From Gemmatimonadota bacterium (GTDB taxonomy: Bacteria > Gemmatimonadota > Gemmatimonadetes > Gemmatimonadales > Gemmatimonadaceae): a DNA stretch of 64,000 bases. The position numbers were made by a program, and so were the translations under genes. Under the pieces are notes generated by a model. It was not told the DNA's origin and ran no database searches. It worked only from the letters and a program-made list of their open reading frames with translations. The stretch lies in contig VHBP01000004.1 of NCBI GenBank assembly GCA_016871915.1, forward strand, positions 1-64,000, in the 5' to 3' direction. Shown in pieces: positions 28,745 through 37,552 of this stretch; within the stretch, counting starts at the first letter, position 1; every line of letters starts with the position of its first letter.

Positions 28745-29524
28745 ATGCCTCGCCTTTCACCGCGCTCGCTGCGACAAGAGTATCAGCAGTACGTCGAGCG
28801 CGAGGTGGAGGATTACAAGAATTCGGTGTCGACGACCTTCATGTACGGGATCGCCCAGGAGGCGGCGAAGGCGCTCGAAGAGGCCCCCCAGCTCGGCATT
28901 CGCGAGGTCATGCTCGCGGATGAGGTCGACCGGATCATCGCGAAGCGGCTACGCCTCCCGCGCTACGAGACGTGGCGGCGGCGGCGCGAGAAGAACGCGA
29001 ACGAACTCAAGAAGCCAGAGCGGTGGGGACTACGGTCGAACACGCCGCTGCGCGCTGCGATCCCTGTGGGGTCGGCGATGTCGTCGTCGGTGGTGGTCGC
29101 AGGCGCGCGGGTCACCGAATCGGCGCTCTACCTCGCGGCCAACGGGTGCGAGGTGACGGCGATCGAGCCCGAGGTGGCGATTGTGAACCAGGTGCTGCGC
29201 GCGGCGTCGGAGGCGGGGCTCACCGAGCGCCTGCGCGGTTTCGCGGCGGACCTGATCTCCTACACACCCGACGGCCCACTCGGCGCGGTCATCTGTACGC
29301 CGGCGGCGTTCGCGGGCCTCTCGCCGGTGGAGCGGGAGCGGGTCTTCCGACTGCTACAGGAGGCGACGACCGATGGCGGGGTACACCTGATCGAGACGCT
29401 CGTTGCGGGGCAAGCCGTCTTGAGTGAGGCGGAGCTTCGATCGCGCTACTCGGGGTGGACCATCACGGTCGTGCCGGAACCAGGGGCGTCGAGCACCTTC
29501 ATGGCGAAGAAGCTGGTCGCCTGA
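28745..29524 (+). CDS. Conserved-looking hypothetical protein, C-terminal half resembling a SAM-methyltransferase fold
   Basis: MPRLSPRSLRQEYQQYVEREVEDYKNS...; SSVVVAGARVTESALYLAANGCEVTAIEPE resembles motifs I/II. Confidence 0.6.
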   Translation: MPRLSPRSLRQEYQQYVEREVEDYKNSVSTTFMYGIAQEAAKALEEAPQLGIREVMLADEVDRIIAKRLRLPRYETWRRRREKNANELKKPERWGLRSNTPLRAAIPVGSAMSSSVVVAGARVTESALYLAANGCEVTAIEPEVAIVNQVLRAASEAGLTERLRGFAADLISYTPDGPLGAVICTPAAFAGLSPVERERVFRLLQEATTDGGVHLIETLVAGQAVLSEAELRSRYSGWTITVVPEPGASSTFMAKKLVA

Positions 29525-29586
29525 AGGCGACGGCATAGGTCTCGCCTGACTCCCCGTCTCACTTCGCGACGCCAGTCGCGGTTCTA

Positions 29587-29617
29587 GGGTGTGTCGCTTT
29601 GCGACACACCCTTTTTT
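29587..29617 (+). terminator. Rho-independent terminator
   Basis: GGGTGTGTCGC-TTT-GCGACACACCC followed by TTTTTT; 11-bp perfect stem. Confidence 0.93.
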
Positions 29618-29757
29618 CTGGGCCTCAAGATTGGCCATAAACCGCTGTTGCACAATGACTTAAGCAGACCAGGTGACTGGCATGCGCCCTGCGTAGTTCT
29701 TTCTATATACATCTGGGGCACGAACGCCCCGCCCAGCCAGTCCCTGAGGAGCCAGCC

Positions 29758-29928
29758 ATGATCCAGACCGCTATCCCCGCCCTCCATGACGAGTCGCTCG
29801 ACGCGCTCGTGGCGGAATACTTTGACGAGCCGATCGGGATCGTCATCTCGAGCGGATCGCGGACGGAGCCGACACCGCGGGTCGCGGAGTATGTCTGGGG
29901 GCCAGTGCCGGATGAGACGAGGGGATAA
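29758..29928 (+). CDS. Small protein, 56 aa, unknown function
   Basis: ATG preceded by GAGGAG; MIQTAIPALHDESLDALVAEYFDEPIGIVISSGSRTEPTPRVAEYVWGPVPDETRG; not in the supplied ORF track (short). Confidence 0.5.
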   Translation: MIQTAIPALHDESLDALVAEYFDEPIGIVISSGSRTEPTPRVAEYVWGPVPDETRG

Positions 29929-29983
29929 CCAGCGTCATCGATTCGATCCGACGACCGCTTCGCGCCGCACTTCACAGAAAACA

Positions 29984-30015
29984 CAAAGGGATCGGCTTTC
30001 GCCGATCCCTTTGTC
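29984..30015. terminator. Perfect inverted repeat, probable terminator downstream of the Lys-rich micro-ORF
   Basis: ACAAAGGGATCGGC-TTTC-GCCGATCCCTTTGT. Confidence 0.8.
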
Positions 30016-30030
30016 TATGCAGCAGACCGC

Positions 30031-30096
30031 TTACTTCTTCTTCGCGGCCTTCTTCTTGGTCGCCTTCTTGGCGGCCTTCTTCTTCTTCGCAGCCAT
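30031..30096 (-). CDS. 21-aa Lys/Ala-rich peptide (histone-H1-tail-like)
   Basis: ATG GCT GCG AAG AAG AAG AAG GCC GCC ... TAA = MAAKKKKAAKKATKKKAAKKK; AAGGAG Shine-Dalgarno about 7 nt upstream. Confidence 0.65.
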   Translation of the reverse strand: MAAKKKKAAKKATKKKAAKKK

Positions 30097-30186
30097 TGCT
30101 AGCTCCTTGAAGGAGTGATCATCTCCCGGCCGATTCCCCGGTGAATCGGTGGGTTCCACGAAACGCGAACGTCCCGCGGCACCTCT

Positions 30187-30215
30187 TGAATACGACATTC
30201 TTCGGAATCTGTCAA
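30187..30215 (-). promoter_or_regulatory. sigma70-type promoter for the 21-aa ORF
   Basis: On the minus strand: TTGACA (30215-30210), 17-nt spacer, TATTCA (30192-30187). Confidence 0.55.
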
Positions 30216-30387
30216 GAGATTCCGAACAAGTGACGACCGGCCCGTCACGCCGTCACAGGGAACGCGCCCCAAAAATCGGATCACGCGACCTCCCCGATCA
30301 GCGCGCGCGAGGCGCACCACATACAGTTGCGCACCCCACGCGCGCACGCGATCATTGCTTCACCCCGGACATGCCACCGCTTCCGCG

Positions 30388-33312
30388 ATGACCCAGCTCA
30401 CGATCGATGGCCGGTCGTGCACCGCGCCCGACGGCGCGACGATCCTCGACGCCGCACGCACACTCGGCGTCGATATCCCGACCCTCTGCTGGTATCCGAA
30501 ACTCCCGACCGCCGGCAACTGCCGCATCTGCCTGGTCTCGGTCGAGGGCACGAACAAACTCCTCCCGGCCTGCGCGACGCCGGTCACCGACGGGATGGTC
30601 GTCACCACGGAGTCGCAGGCAGCGGTGAAGAACCGCCAGGCGGTCCTGGCGATGCTGCTGGAGCGCTACCCGGTGGAGGAGATCCCGGCGGACCAGGCGC
30701 GGAATGAGTTCGAGGCGCTGGTGCACCGCTACGAGGTGCCGCTGACGCGATCCGGGGAGCTCCCGCTCCGCACAGGGGACGAGCGCCCCACAGACCCGAT
30801 CATCACTCACGACATGTCGACCTGCATCCTCTGCACCCGCTGCGTGCGGGCGTGCGAGGAGATCCAGGTGGTCGGGGTGCTGGAGGTGGCGGCGCGCGGG
30901 GAGCATGCGGAGATCATCGTCGGGGCCGATGGGAACCCGGAACACGCGGGGTGCACCTGGTGCGGGGAGTGCGTGCGGGTCTGCCCCACGGGGGCGATCC
31001 ACGACATCCTCCCGCTCGCGAAGCTCCGCGCGGGGACGCTGGAGGCGCCGGCCACGAAGGTGCGCTCGGTCTGCCCCTACTGCGCGGTGGGATGCCAGCT
31101 CGATCTCGAGGTCCGCGACAATCAGGTGACGCGGGTGACCTCGCCGTGGATCGAAGAGGCGACGCCGAACCAGGGCTCCACCTGCGTGAAAGGGCGATTC
31201 GGGACGGACTTCGTCCTGCACCGCGATCGGCTGACGCGCCCGCTCATCCGCCGCGGGTGGATGCGCGACGCGAACGGCACCTGGCATTTTGAGGCGGATC
31301 CAAATTGGGGACGCCGCGGCGGACCGTGGACTTCGGTAGAAGCTGAGGGGCGCTCCCCAAAGGACCACCGGCCTCGGACGAATCGGACTGACGGCGGCGC
31401 CGACGCCGCCCTCGGCGACCCGCGCGACCGGATCGCCACACCCCCCTCCTGGTTCGCCCCCTTCCGCGAAGCCACCTGGGAGGAAGCCCTCGACCTCACC
31501 GCGCAACAACTCCTCCGGCTCCGCGACACCCACGGCGGCGGCTCGCTCGCGGTCTTCCAGAGTGCCAAGTGCGCCAACGAGGAGAACTACGTCCTCCAGA
31601 AGCTCTTCCGCGCAGGACTCGGCACCAACAACGTCGACCACTGCACCCGGCTCTGCCACGCCTCCTCGGTGAGCGCGATGCAGCGCGCCCTCGCCACCAG
31701 CGCGGCCTCGGGGTCGATGCGCGAGGTGGAGGAGGAGTCCGAGGTGATCTTCCTCCTCGGGGCGAACACCACGGAGAGCCACCCGGTCTTCGGGGCGGCG
31801 ATCAAGCGGGCCCTGAAGCGCGGCGCAAAGCTCATCGTCGCCGACCCGCGGCGGATCGAGCTCGCGGCCCGCGCCGACATCCTCCTGCAGATGGTCCCGG
31901 GGACCGATGTCGCCCTCCTCAACGCGATGCTGCACCATGTGCTCGCTGAGGGGCTCGAGAACCGTGAGTTCATCGCGGCGCGGACCCACGACTTCGACGC
32001 CGTCCGCGAGGCGGTGCGCCCCTACACCCCGGAGCTCGCGGCGCAGATCACGGGGATCCCGGCCGACCTGATCCGCCGCGCCGCCGTCTGCTATGCGCGC
32101 GGGCCGCGCTCGGCGACGCTCTGGGCGATGGGGCTCACGCAGCACCATACGGGGACGGACATCGTCACCTCTCTCCTCAACCTGATGCTCGCCTGCGGGA
32201 TGATCGGGCGGTGGGGAGCGCCGATGATCCCGATCCGCGGGCAGAACAATGTGCAGGGGTCGAGCGACATGGGGGCGATCCCCTTCGCCTTCACCGATTA
32301 CCGGCGGGTGGACGATCCGGCGGTGCGCGCGGAGATGGCGGCGGCGTGGGGGGTGCCGGTGGAGCGGCTCGACCCCAAGGTCGGGCGGAAGGTGACGGAG
32401 ATCGTGGGGCAGGACTCCCCCGTGCGCGGGCTCTACATCATGGGGGAGAACCCGATCATCTCCGATCCCGATGTCGCGCATGCGGAGGCATGGTTCTTGG
32501 GGCTCGAGTTCATGGCGGTGCAGGATCTCTTCCTCACCGAGTCCGCGCGGTCAGCCGACGTGGTGCTTCCGGGGTCGAGCTTCGCCGAGAAGGATGGGAC
32601 CTTCGTGAACACCGAGCGCCGGATCCAGCTCTCACGGAAGGCGGTGGAGCCGCCGGGGGAGGCGCGGGCCGATCTGGAGATCGTGCTCGATCTCTCGCGG
32701 CAGATCGGGGTGCCGACGCCCTATGCGACGGCGGCGGAGGTGTTCGAGGAGATCGCGCGGGTGACGCCGAGTTGGCGTGGGGTGAGCCATGCGCGGTTAG
32801 CCGAGCGGGTGGGAGGGCTGCAGTACCCGGTGCCCGACGCGGCGCATGAGGGGACGGCGTTCCTCTTTGATGACCATTTCCCGACGGCGGATGGGCGGGC
32901 GCGGTTCCATCCAGTGACGTATCTCCCGCCGGCGGAGCTCCCGGACGCCGCGTATCCATTCTTCCTGAACACCGGCCGGCAGATGTATCACTGGCATACT
33001 GGGACCATGACGCGGCGGAGCACGGCGTTGGATGCGCGGGAGAGCACGCCGACATTAGAGCTCAACCCCGCCGATGCGGCGGCGTTGGGCGTGGCGGATG
33101 GGGATGAGGTGGAGGTGACCTCGCGCCGCAACAGTGTGCGGGTGCATGTGCGCTGCTCGGGGCGCGTGGCGCGCGGGCAGGTGTTCCTGCCGATGCACTA
33201 CCGGGAGGCGGCGGCGAACCTGCTCACGAATCCGGCGTTGGACGGGCCGTCGGGGATCCCAGAGTTCAAGGTGTGTGCGGTGCGGATCACGTCACTCGCT
33301 CCGACCAAGTGA
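30388..33312 (+). CDS. Formate dehydrogenase alpha subunit, NuoG-like N-terminal 2Fe-2S/4Fe-4S domains, Cys (not Sec) active-site form
   Basis: LCWYPKLPTAGNCRICLVSVEG; CILCTRCVRACEEIQ; CPYCAVGCQLDLEV; NNVDHCTRLCHASSVSAM. Confidence 0.93.
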   Translation: MTQLTIDGRSCTAPDGATILDAARTLGVDIPTLCWYPKLPTAGNCRICLVSVEGTNKLLPACATPVTDGMVVTTESQAAVKNRQAVLAMLLERYPVEEIPADQARNEFEALVHRYEVPLTRSGELPLRTGDERPTDPIITHDMSTCILCTRCVRACEEIQVVGVLEVAARGEHAEIIVGADGNPEHAGCTWCGECVRVCPTGAIHDILPLAKLRAGTLEAPATKVRSVCPYCAVGCQLDLEVRDNQVTRVTSPWIEEATPNQGSTCVKGRFGTDFVLHRDRLTRPLIRRGWMRDANGTWHFEADPNWGRRGGPWTSVEAEGRSPKDHRPRTNRTDGGADAALGDPRDRIATPPSWFAPFREATWEEALDLTAQQLLRLRDTHGGGSLAVFQSAKCANEENYVLQKLFRAGLGTNNVDHCTRLCHASSVSAMQRALATSAASGSMREVEEESEVIFLLGANTTESHPVFGAAIKRALKRGAKLIVADPRRIELAARADILLQMVPGTDVALLNAMLHHVLAEGLENREFIAARTHDFDAVREAVRPYTPELAAQITGIPADLIRRAAVCYARGPRSATLWAMGLTQHHTGTDIVTSLLNLMLACGMIGRWGAPMIPIRGQNNVQGSSDMGAIPFAFTDYRRVDDPAVRAEMAAAWGVPVERLDPKVGRKVTEIVGQDSPVRGLYIMGENPIISDPDVAHAEAWFLGLEFMAVQDLFLTESARSADVVLPGSSFAEKDGTFVNTERRIQLSRKAVEPPGEARADLEIVLDLSRQIGVPTPYATAAEVFEEIARVTPSWRGVSHARLAERVGGLQYPVPDAAHEGTAFLFDDHFPTADGRARFHPVTYLPPAELPDAAYPFFLNTGRQMYHWHTGTMTRRSTALDARESTPTLELNPADAAALGVADGDEVEVTSRRNSVRVHVRCSGRVARGQVFLPMHYREAAANLLTNPALDGPSGIPEFKVCAVRITSLAPTK

Positions 33313-33316
33313 CGCG

Positions 33317-34519
33317 CTAGCGAATCACCCCGGTCTTCACCCCGATACGCCTAATCGCCTCCACCGCGAACGCGAGATCCTCGCGGGTGTGTGCCGCGGA
33401 GATCTGACAGCGGAGCCGCGCGGTGCCCTGCGGGACCACCGGGAAGCCGAATCCGGTGACGAAGATCCCCTCGGCCAGGAGCAACTCGCTCATCCGGATC
33501 GCATCGGCGGTCTCGCCGATGATGATCGGGACGATCGGGGTCTCGCCGGGGAGCGGATTGAACCCCGCCTCCGTGATCGCCTGCCGGAACCACTGGGCGT
33601 TCTCTCGGAGGGTGCGGACCCGCTCGGGGTGCTGCTCGATGTACTCGATGCTGGCGAGCGCGCTCGCCGCGACGGTGGGCGGGAGGGCGTTGGAGAAAAG
33701 CTGCGGGCGGGAGCGCTGCGTGAGCGTGTCGCAGAGCGCCGCGGGGCCGGCGACGAAGCCACCGGCGGCGCCGCCGAGTGCCTTGCCGAGGGTGGAGGTG
33801 ATGATGTCGACCTCACCCAAGACGCCGAAGTGTTCGGCGGTGCCGCGACCGGTCTCGCCGAGGACGCCGGTGGCGTGCGAGTCATCCATCACGAGGATGG
33901 CGTCGTGGTCCTTGGCGATCTGCAGGAGCTGCGGGAGCTTGGCGACGCTCCCTTCCATGGAGAAGACGCCATCGGTCCAGATGATGCGGCGGCGCGCGCT
34001 GGCGTTGGCCTTGAGCTTGGCGACGAGGTCATCGAGATCGCTGTGCGCGTAGACGGCGGTGGTGCATTTGGTGATCGCCTTCGCCAAGCGGATCGAGTCG
34101 ATGATCGAGGCGTGGTTGAGCGCATCGGAGATGACGAAGTCGCCGGCCTCGACGATGGAGGCGGTGAGCCCTTCGTTGGCGTTCCAGGCGGAGACGAAGC
34201 TCATCGACGCTGCCGTGCCGACGAAGCGGGCGATGGCGGTCTCGAGTTCGCGGTGCACGGTGAAGGTGCCGCAGATGAAGCGGACGCTCCCGGTGCCGGC
34301 GCCGAACTTCTTGAGGCCATCGATCCCCGCCTGCACGACGGCGGGTTCATCGCAGAGGCCGAGGTAGTTGTTGGAGGAGAGGATGAGGACCTCGCCCCGT
34401 CCTTCCATCTGGACGCGCGCCGCCTGGGGCGAGTCGAGATGATTGAGCTTCTTGTAGGTGCCGGCGGCCTTGAGGGCGTCGATGCCGGTCTGGAGGTCGT
34501 GCACGAAGGTGGTGTTCAT
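33317..34519 (-). CDS. kbl: Glycine C-acetyltransferase (2-amino-3-ketobutyrate CoA ligase)
   Basis: SNNYLGLCDEPAVVQAGIDGLKKFGAGTGSVRFICGT; STLGKALGGAAGGFVAG; next to tdh. Confidence 0.96.
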   Translation of the reverse strand: MNTTFVHDLQTGIDALKAAGTYKKLNHLDSPQAARVQMEGRGEVLILSSNNYLGLCDEPAVVQAGIDGLKKFGAGTGSVRFICGTFTVHRELETAIARFVGTAASMSFVSAWNANEGLTASIVEAGDFVISDALNHASIIDSIRLAKAITKCTTAVYAHSDLDDLVAKLKANASARRRIIWTDGVFSMEGSVAKLPQLLQIAKDHDAILVMDDSHATGVLGETGRGTAEHFGVLGEVDIITSTLGKALGGAAGGFVAGPAALCDTLTQRSRPQLFSNALPPTVAASALASIEYIEQHPERVRTLRENAQWFRQAITEAGFNPLPGETPIVPIIIGETADAIRMSELLLAEGIFVTGFGFPVVPQGTARLRCQISAAHTREDLAFAVEAIRRIGVKTGVIR

Positions 34520-34552
34520 GAGATCGTCGTGTTTCGTAATTCCTGTGCCGTG

Positions 34553-35590
34553 CTACCTCTCACCTGACACCTCAAAGACGACCTTTCCGGCCTCGCCCGA
34601 CTGAATGGCCGCGATCGCCTCCGCGTGCGCTTCCAAAGGGAATCGATGCGTGATCACCGGGCGCGGATCGAACTGCCCCGCGCGCAGGAACTGCTGCATC
34701 GCGATCCAGGTGTTGTACATGCGGCGACCGACTACCCCGTACACCGTGATCCCCTTGAAGATCACCTCGGTGGCGAAGTCGACTTCCATGGGCTTGGCGG
34801 GGATCCCGAGCATCTGCACGCGGCCGCCGACGCGGACCAAGGCGAAGGCCTGATGGATTGCGGCGGGGACGCCGCTCATCTCGAGGACGACATCGACGCC
34901 GAGTCCGTTGGTGGCGGCGCGGACCGCCTCGGCGGCTTGGTCGGGGGTGACGGCGCTGTGCGCCCCCAACTGCTTGGCCAGCGCGAGGCGCTTCGGGTTC
35001 ACATCGCTCGCGACGATATGCGAGGCGCCGGCCGCCTTGGCGATCCCGACGGCGAAGATGCCGATGGGGCCGCAGCCGGTGACGAGGACGGTGGCTCCGG
35101 GGAGTTCGGTGCCGTGGAGTGCGGTGTGGAAAGCGTTCCCCATCGGGTCGTGGATCCCGCCGACATCGAAGCCGATGTCATCATCCAGATGCCAGACGTT
35201 GCTGGCGGGCATCGCGATGTAGTCGGCGAAGCAACCGTCGCGGTCGACGCCGATGATCTTGGTGTTGGGGCAGACGTGGGCGTTGCCGGTGCGGCAGAGG
35301 TGGCAGGTGCCGCAGACGATGTGGCCTTCGGCGGTGACGCGGTCGCCGACCTTCACGTTGGTGACGAGGGAGCCGACTTTCTCGACGACGCCGGCGAATT
35401 CGTGGCCGACGGTGAACGGGGGCTTGCAGCGCCCTTGGGCCCAGGCGTCCCAGGTGTGGATATGGACGTCGGTGCCGCAGACGCCGGCGGCGCGGACGCG
35501 GATCAGGACCTCGTCCTCTCTATAGGAAGGGACGGGGACGTCTTGGAGAACGAAACCGGGGGCGGCAGAGGCTTTGACGAGAGCGCGCAC
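34553..35590 (-). CDS. tdh: L-threonine 3-dehydrogenase
   Basis: GVCGTDVHIHTWDAWAQGRCKPPFTVGHEFAGVVEKVG; ATVLVTGCGPIGIFAVGIAKAAGA; in tandem with kbl. Confidence 0.96.
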   Translation of the reverse strand: MRALVKASAAPGFVLQDVPVPSYREDEVLIRVRAAGVCGTDVHIHTWDAWAQGRCKPPFTVGHEFAGVVEKVGSLVTNVKVGDRVTAEGHIVCGTCHLCRTGNAHVCPNTKIIGVDRDGCFADYIAMPASNVWHLDDDIGFDVGGIHDPMGNAFHTALHGTELPGATVLVTGCGPIGIFAVGIAKAAGASHIVASDVNPKRLALAKQLGAHSAVTPDQAAEAVRAATNGLGVDVVLEMSGVPAAIHQAFALVRVGGRVQMLGIPAKPMEVDFATEVIFKGITVYGVVGRRMYNTWIAMQQFLRAGQFDPRPVITHRFPLEAHAEAIAAIQSGEAGKVVFEVSGER

Positions 35591-35622
35591 GCGGGTGGGG
35601 GCGAGGGGTACGCCCGAAAGAT

Positions 35623-35660
35623 AAACGGGGCGCCGCGGAGTGATCCGCGGCGCCCCGTTT
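35623..35660. terminator. 17-bp perfect inverted repeat, probable terminator of the NYN gene
   Basis: AAACGGGGCGCCGCGGA-GTGA-TCCGCGGCGCCCCGTTT. Confidence 0.8.
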
Positions 35661-35679
35661 TCCCTCGAACTGGTCTGAC

Positions 35680-37317
35680 TTACGGCTTCTTGGCCGCCTT
35701 CTTGGCCGGCGCCTTCTTGGCGGCGGCCTTCTTCGCGGGGGGCTTCTTGGCCGCGGACTTCTTGGCGGCGGCCTTGGCAGGCACCTTCTCGGTTGCGGCC
35801 CTCGGGGCCTCGATCACCGGCTCCTCGACGAGACCGACAAGGAGGTTGGCCGGCATCGCGGGCTTGGCGCCGGGACGACCACCGCGGCCCGGGGCGGAAC
35901 GGACCCCCATCCCACGCGGCACCGGCGCAGAGGCGACGGGCTTCGGTGTCGCGGCGGCCTCGGCCACGGCGAGCTGATCGGCGATGCTCGGCGCGCCACT
36001 GCCGATCATGACCTCGAAGGAATCGCCGCGCTTACGGAGATCGACGATGCCGGCGTCGTGCGCGTCCTTAAGAATGCGCTCGAAGAAGCGCGGGGCGAGG
36101 GACTCGGAGTCGCGGCCCAGGAGCTCACGCGCCTTGGCGCGGACGCGCTCGGCGCCGACGGGTGAATCCTCGGAGCCCACGGCGTTGATCGCCTGGCGAA
36201 CGATATCGAAGGCCTCGTCACGCGTGAGACGGATCCCTTCCGAGCCGATAGAGGCATCGACCTTGGGGGCGCCGCCACGCGGGGGACGCGACGAGCCGCG
36301 CGCGGCGGGCTCGGCCATCGTCGCGACGCTTGTGGCGGTCGACGACTCGGCGCCTTCCCCACCCGTACGCTCCTCACGATCGCCACCACGGCCGCGACCA
36401 CCACGGCCACGACGACCACGACGACCACGCCCGTCACGCTCACCCTCGGCGCGCGGCGGACGCTCGCCGGTGGAGTTGGTCGCGGCAGGCGCCGGTGCCC
36501 CGCCCTGCACCGGCCCGACCTCGAGCTGGCCGTTCTCGAGCTTGGTGACCTGGAGACGCCCCTTGCTCGCAGCCTCGAGACAGAAGCGCGAGAACTTGGA
36601 CATGCCAAGATCCTTCTCGTCGAACGAGGGATCGATCTCGACCATGACCTGCTTGAGGCGATCGGAGCGCATCACATCGCCATTGCGCTGCATGCGGCCG
36701 ATGGCCTCGGTCACGAGCTCCCATGGATCCCACTTCTTGGCCGGCTGCTCGTCGCCCGCCTTCATGAGGCCGGCGAGGGCGTTGTACGAGTAGTACTCGT
36801 CACAGTTCTGGACGAGGAGATCGCTCGAGCTCTCGCGGATCCCCACGCCGATCACGTACTTGCCGTACTCTTTGAGCTTAAGGACGAGCGAGGAGAAGTC
36901 GGAGTCGCCGGAGAGGAGGATAAAGGTCCCGATCTCGGGGCGGGTGAAGACGAGCTCGATCGCATCGACGGCGAGTCGGATATCCGTCGCATTCTTTTTG
37001 GCTGACCCGTAGGCGGGGGCGAAGATGAGATCGATCGACGACTCGCTGAGGGGGACGATGTACTGCGGATAGCGGCGCCAATCGGCGTAGGCGCGCTGGA
37101 CGGCGACCTTCCCGGAGATGATGGCGCTACTGAGGAGATTCCGGAGCTCCGTCTGCAGATCGGAGCGGATCCCCATCGTGACGTTGTCGAAGTCGATGAG
37201 GAGGGCGGCGTTGGGCGCGTGGGGGTGACCCGCGGTCTCGGCCTGGGGGCCCCGATGGATAGGGGCGACCGCCGGGCGCGTGGCACGCGCCGGCGAGTGG
37301 GACGAACGTGGTGACAT
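35680..37317 (-). CDS. NYN-domain (putative RNase) protein with OST-HTH/LOTUS-like region, RG-rich linker and histone-H1-like C-terminal tail
   Basis: AALLIDFDNVTMGIRSDL...FILLSGDSDFSSLVLKLKEYGKYVIGVGIRESSSDLLVQNCDEYYSY (NYN); DGRGRRGRRGRGGRGRGGDREER; tail AAAKKSAAKKPPAKKAAAKKAPAKKAAKKP. Confidence 0.9.
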   Translation of the reverse strand: MSPRSSHSPARATRPAVAPIHRGPQAETAGHPHAPNAALLIDFDNVTMGIRSDLQTELRNLLSSAIISGKVAVQRAYADWRRYPQYIVPLSESSIDLIFAPAYGSAKKNATDIRLAVDAIELVFTRPEIGTFILLSGDSDFSSLVLKLKEYGKYVIGVGIRESSSDLLVQNCDEYYSYNALAGLMKAGDEQPAKKWDPWELVTEAIGRMQRNGDVMRSDRLKQVMVEIDPSFDEKDLGMSKFSRFCLEAASKGRLQVTKLENGQLEVGPVQGGAPAPAATNSTGERPPRAEGERDGRGRRGRRGRGGRGRGGDREERTGGEGAESSTATSVATMAEPAARGSSRPPRGGAPKVDASIGSEGIRLTRDEAFDIVRQAINAVGSEDSPVGAERVRAKARELLGRDSESLAPRFFERILKDAHDAGIVDLRKRGDSFEVMIGSGAPSIADQLAVAEAAATPKPVASAPVPRGMGVRSAPGRGGRPGAKPAMPANLLVGLVEEPVIEAPRAATEKVPAKAAAKKSAAKKPPAKKAAAKKAPAKKAAKKP

Positions 37318-37552
37318 GCTCTTCCTGGCGCGGTGCGCCGATGAAGTCGCACCCCACGCCGCACCCATCTGGGCGCTGCACGCATGGGGGCTCTCGCGGG
37401 GCGACACCGTGATCTCGTCAGCGACTCGTCCGGACCCGTGGGTACCGGAAGACGCCGCTGGCCTAGACCCACCGCGCGTCCTGCGCCCGGAAAGATAACC
37501 TGCTAGAGGGCGCAAATGGCAGTGGGAGAGGGACTTCCGTAGACTTGGAGGG

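Noticed and set aside
31620-31690. Selenocysteine codon in formate dehydrogenase
   Set aside because: The active-site position reads CTRLCHASS with a Cys codon; no in-frame TGA.
30352-32481. 709-aa minus-strand ORF opposite formate dehydrogenase
   Set aside because: Antisense shadow of a strongly recognisable gene; Arg/His/Pro-rich composition typical of GC-rich non-coding frames.
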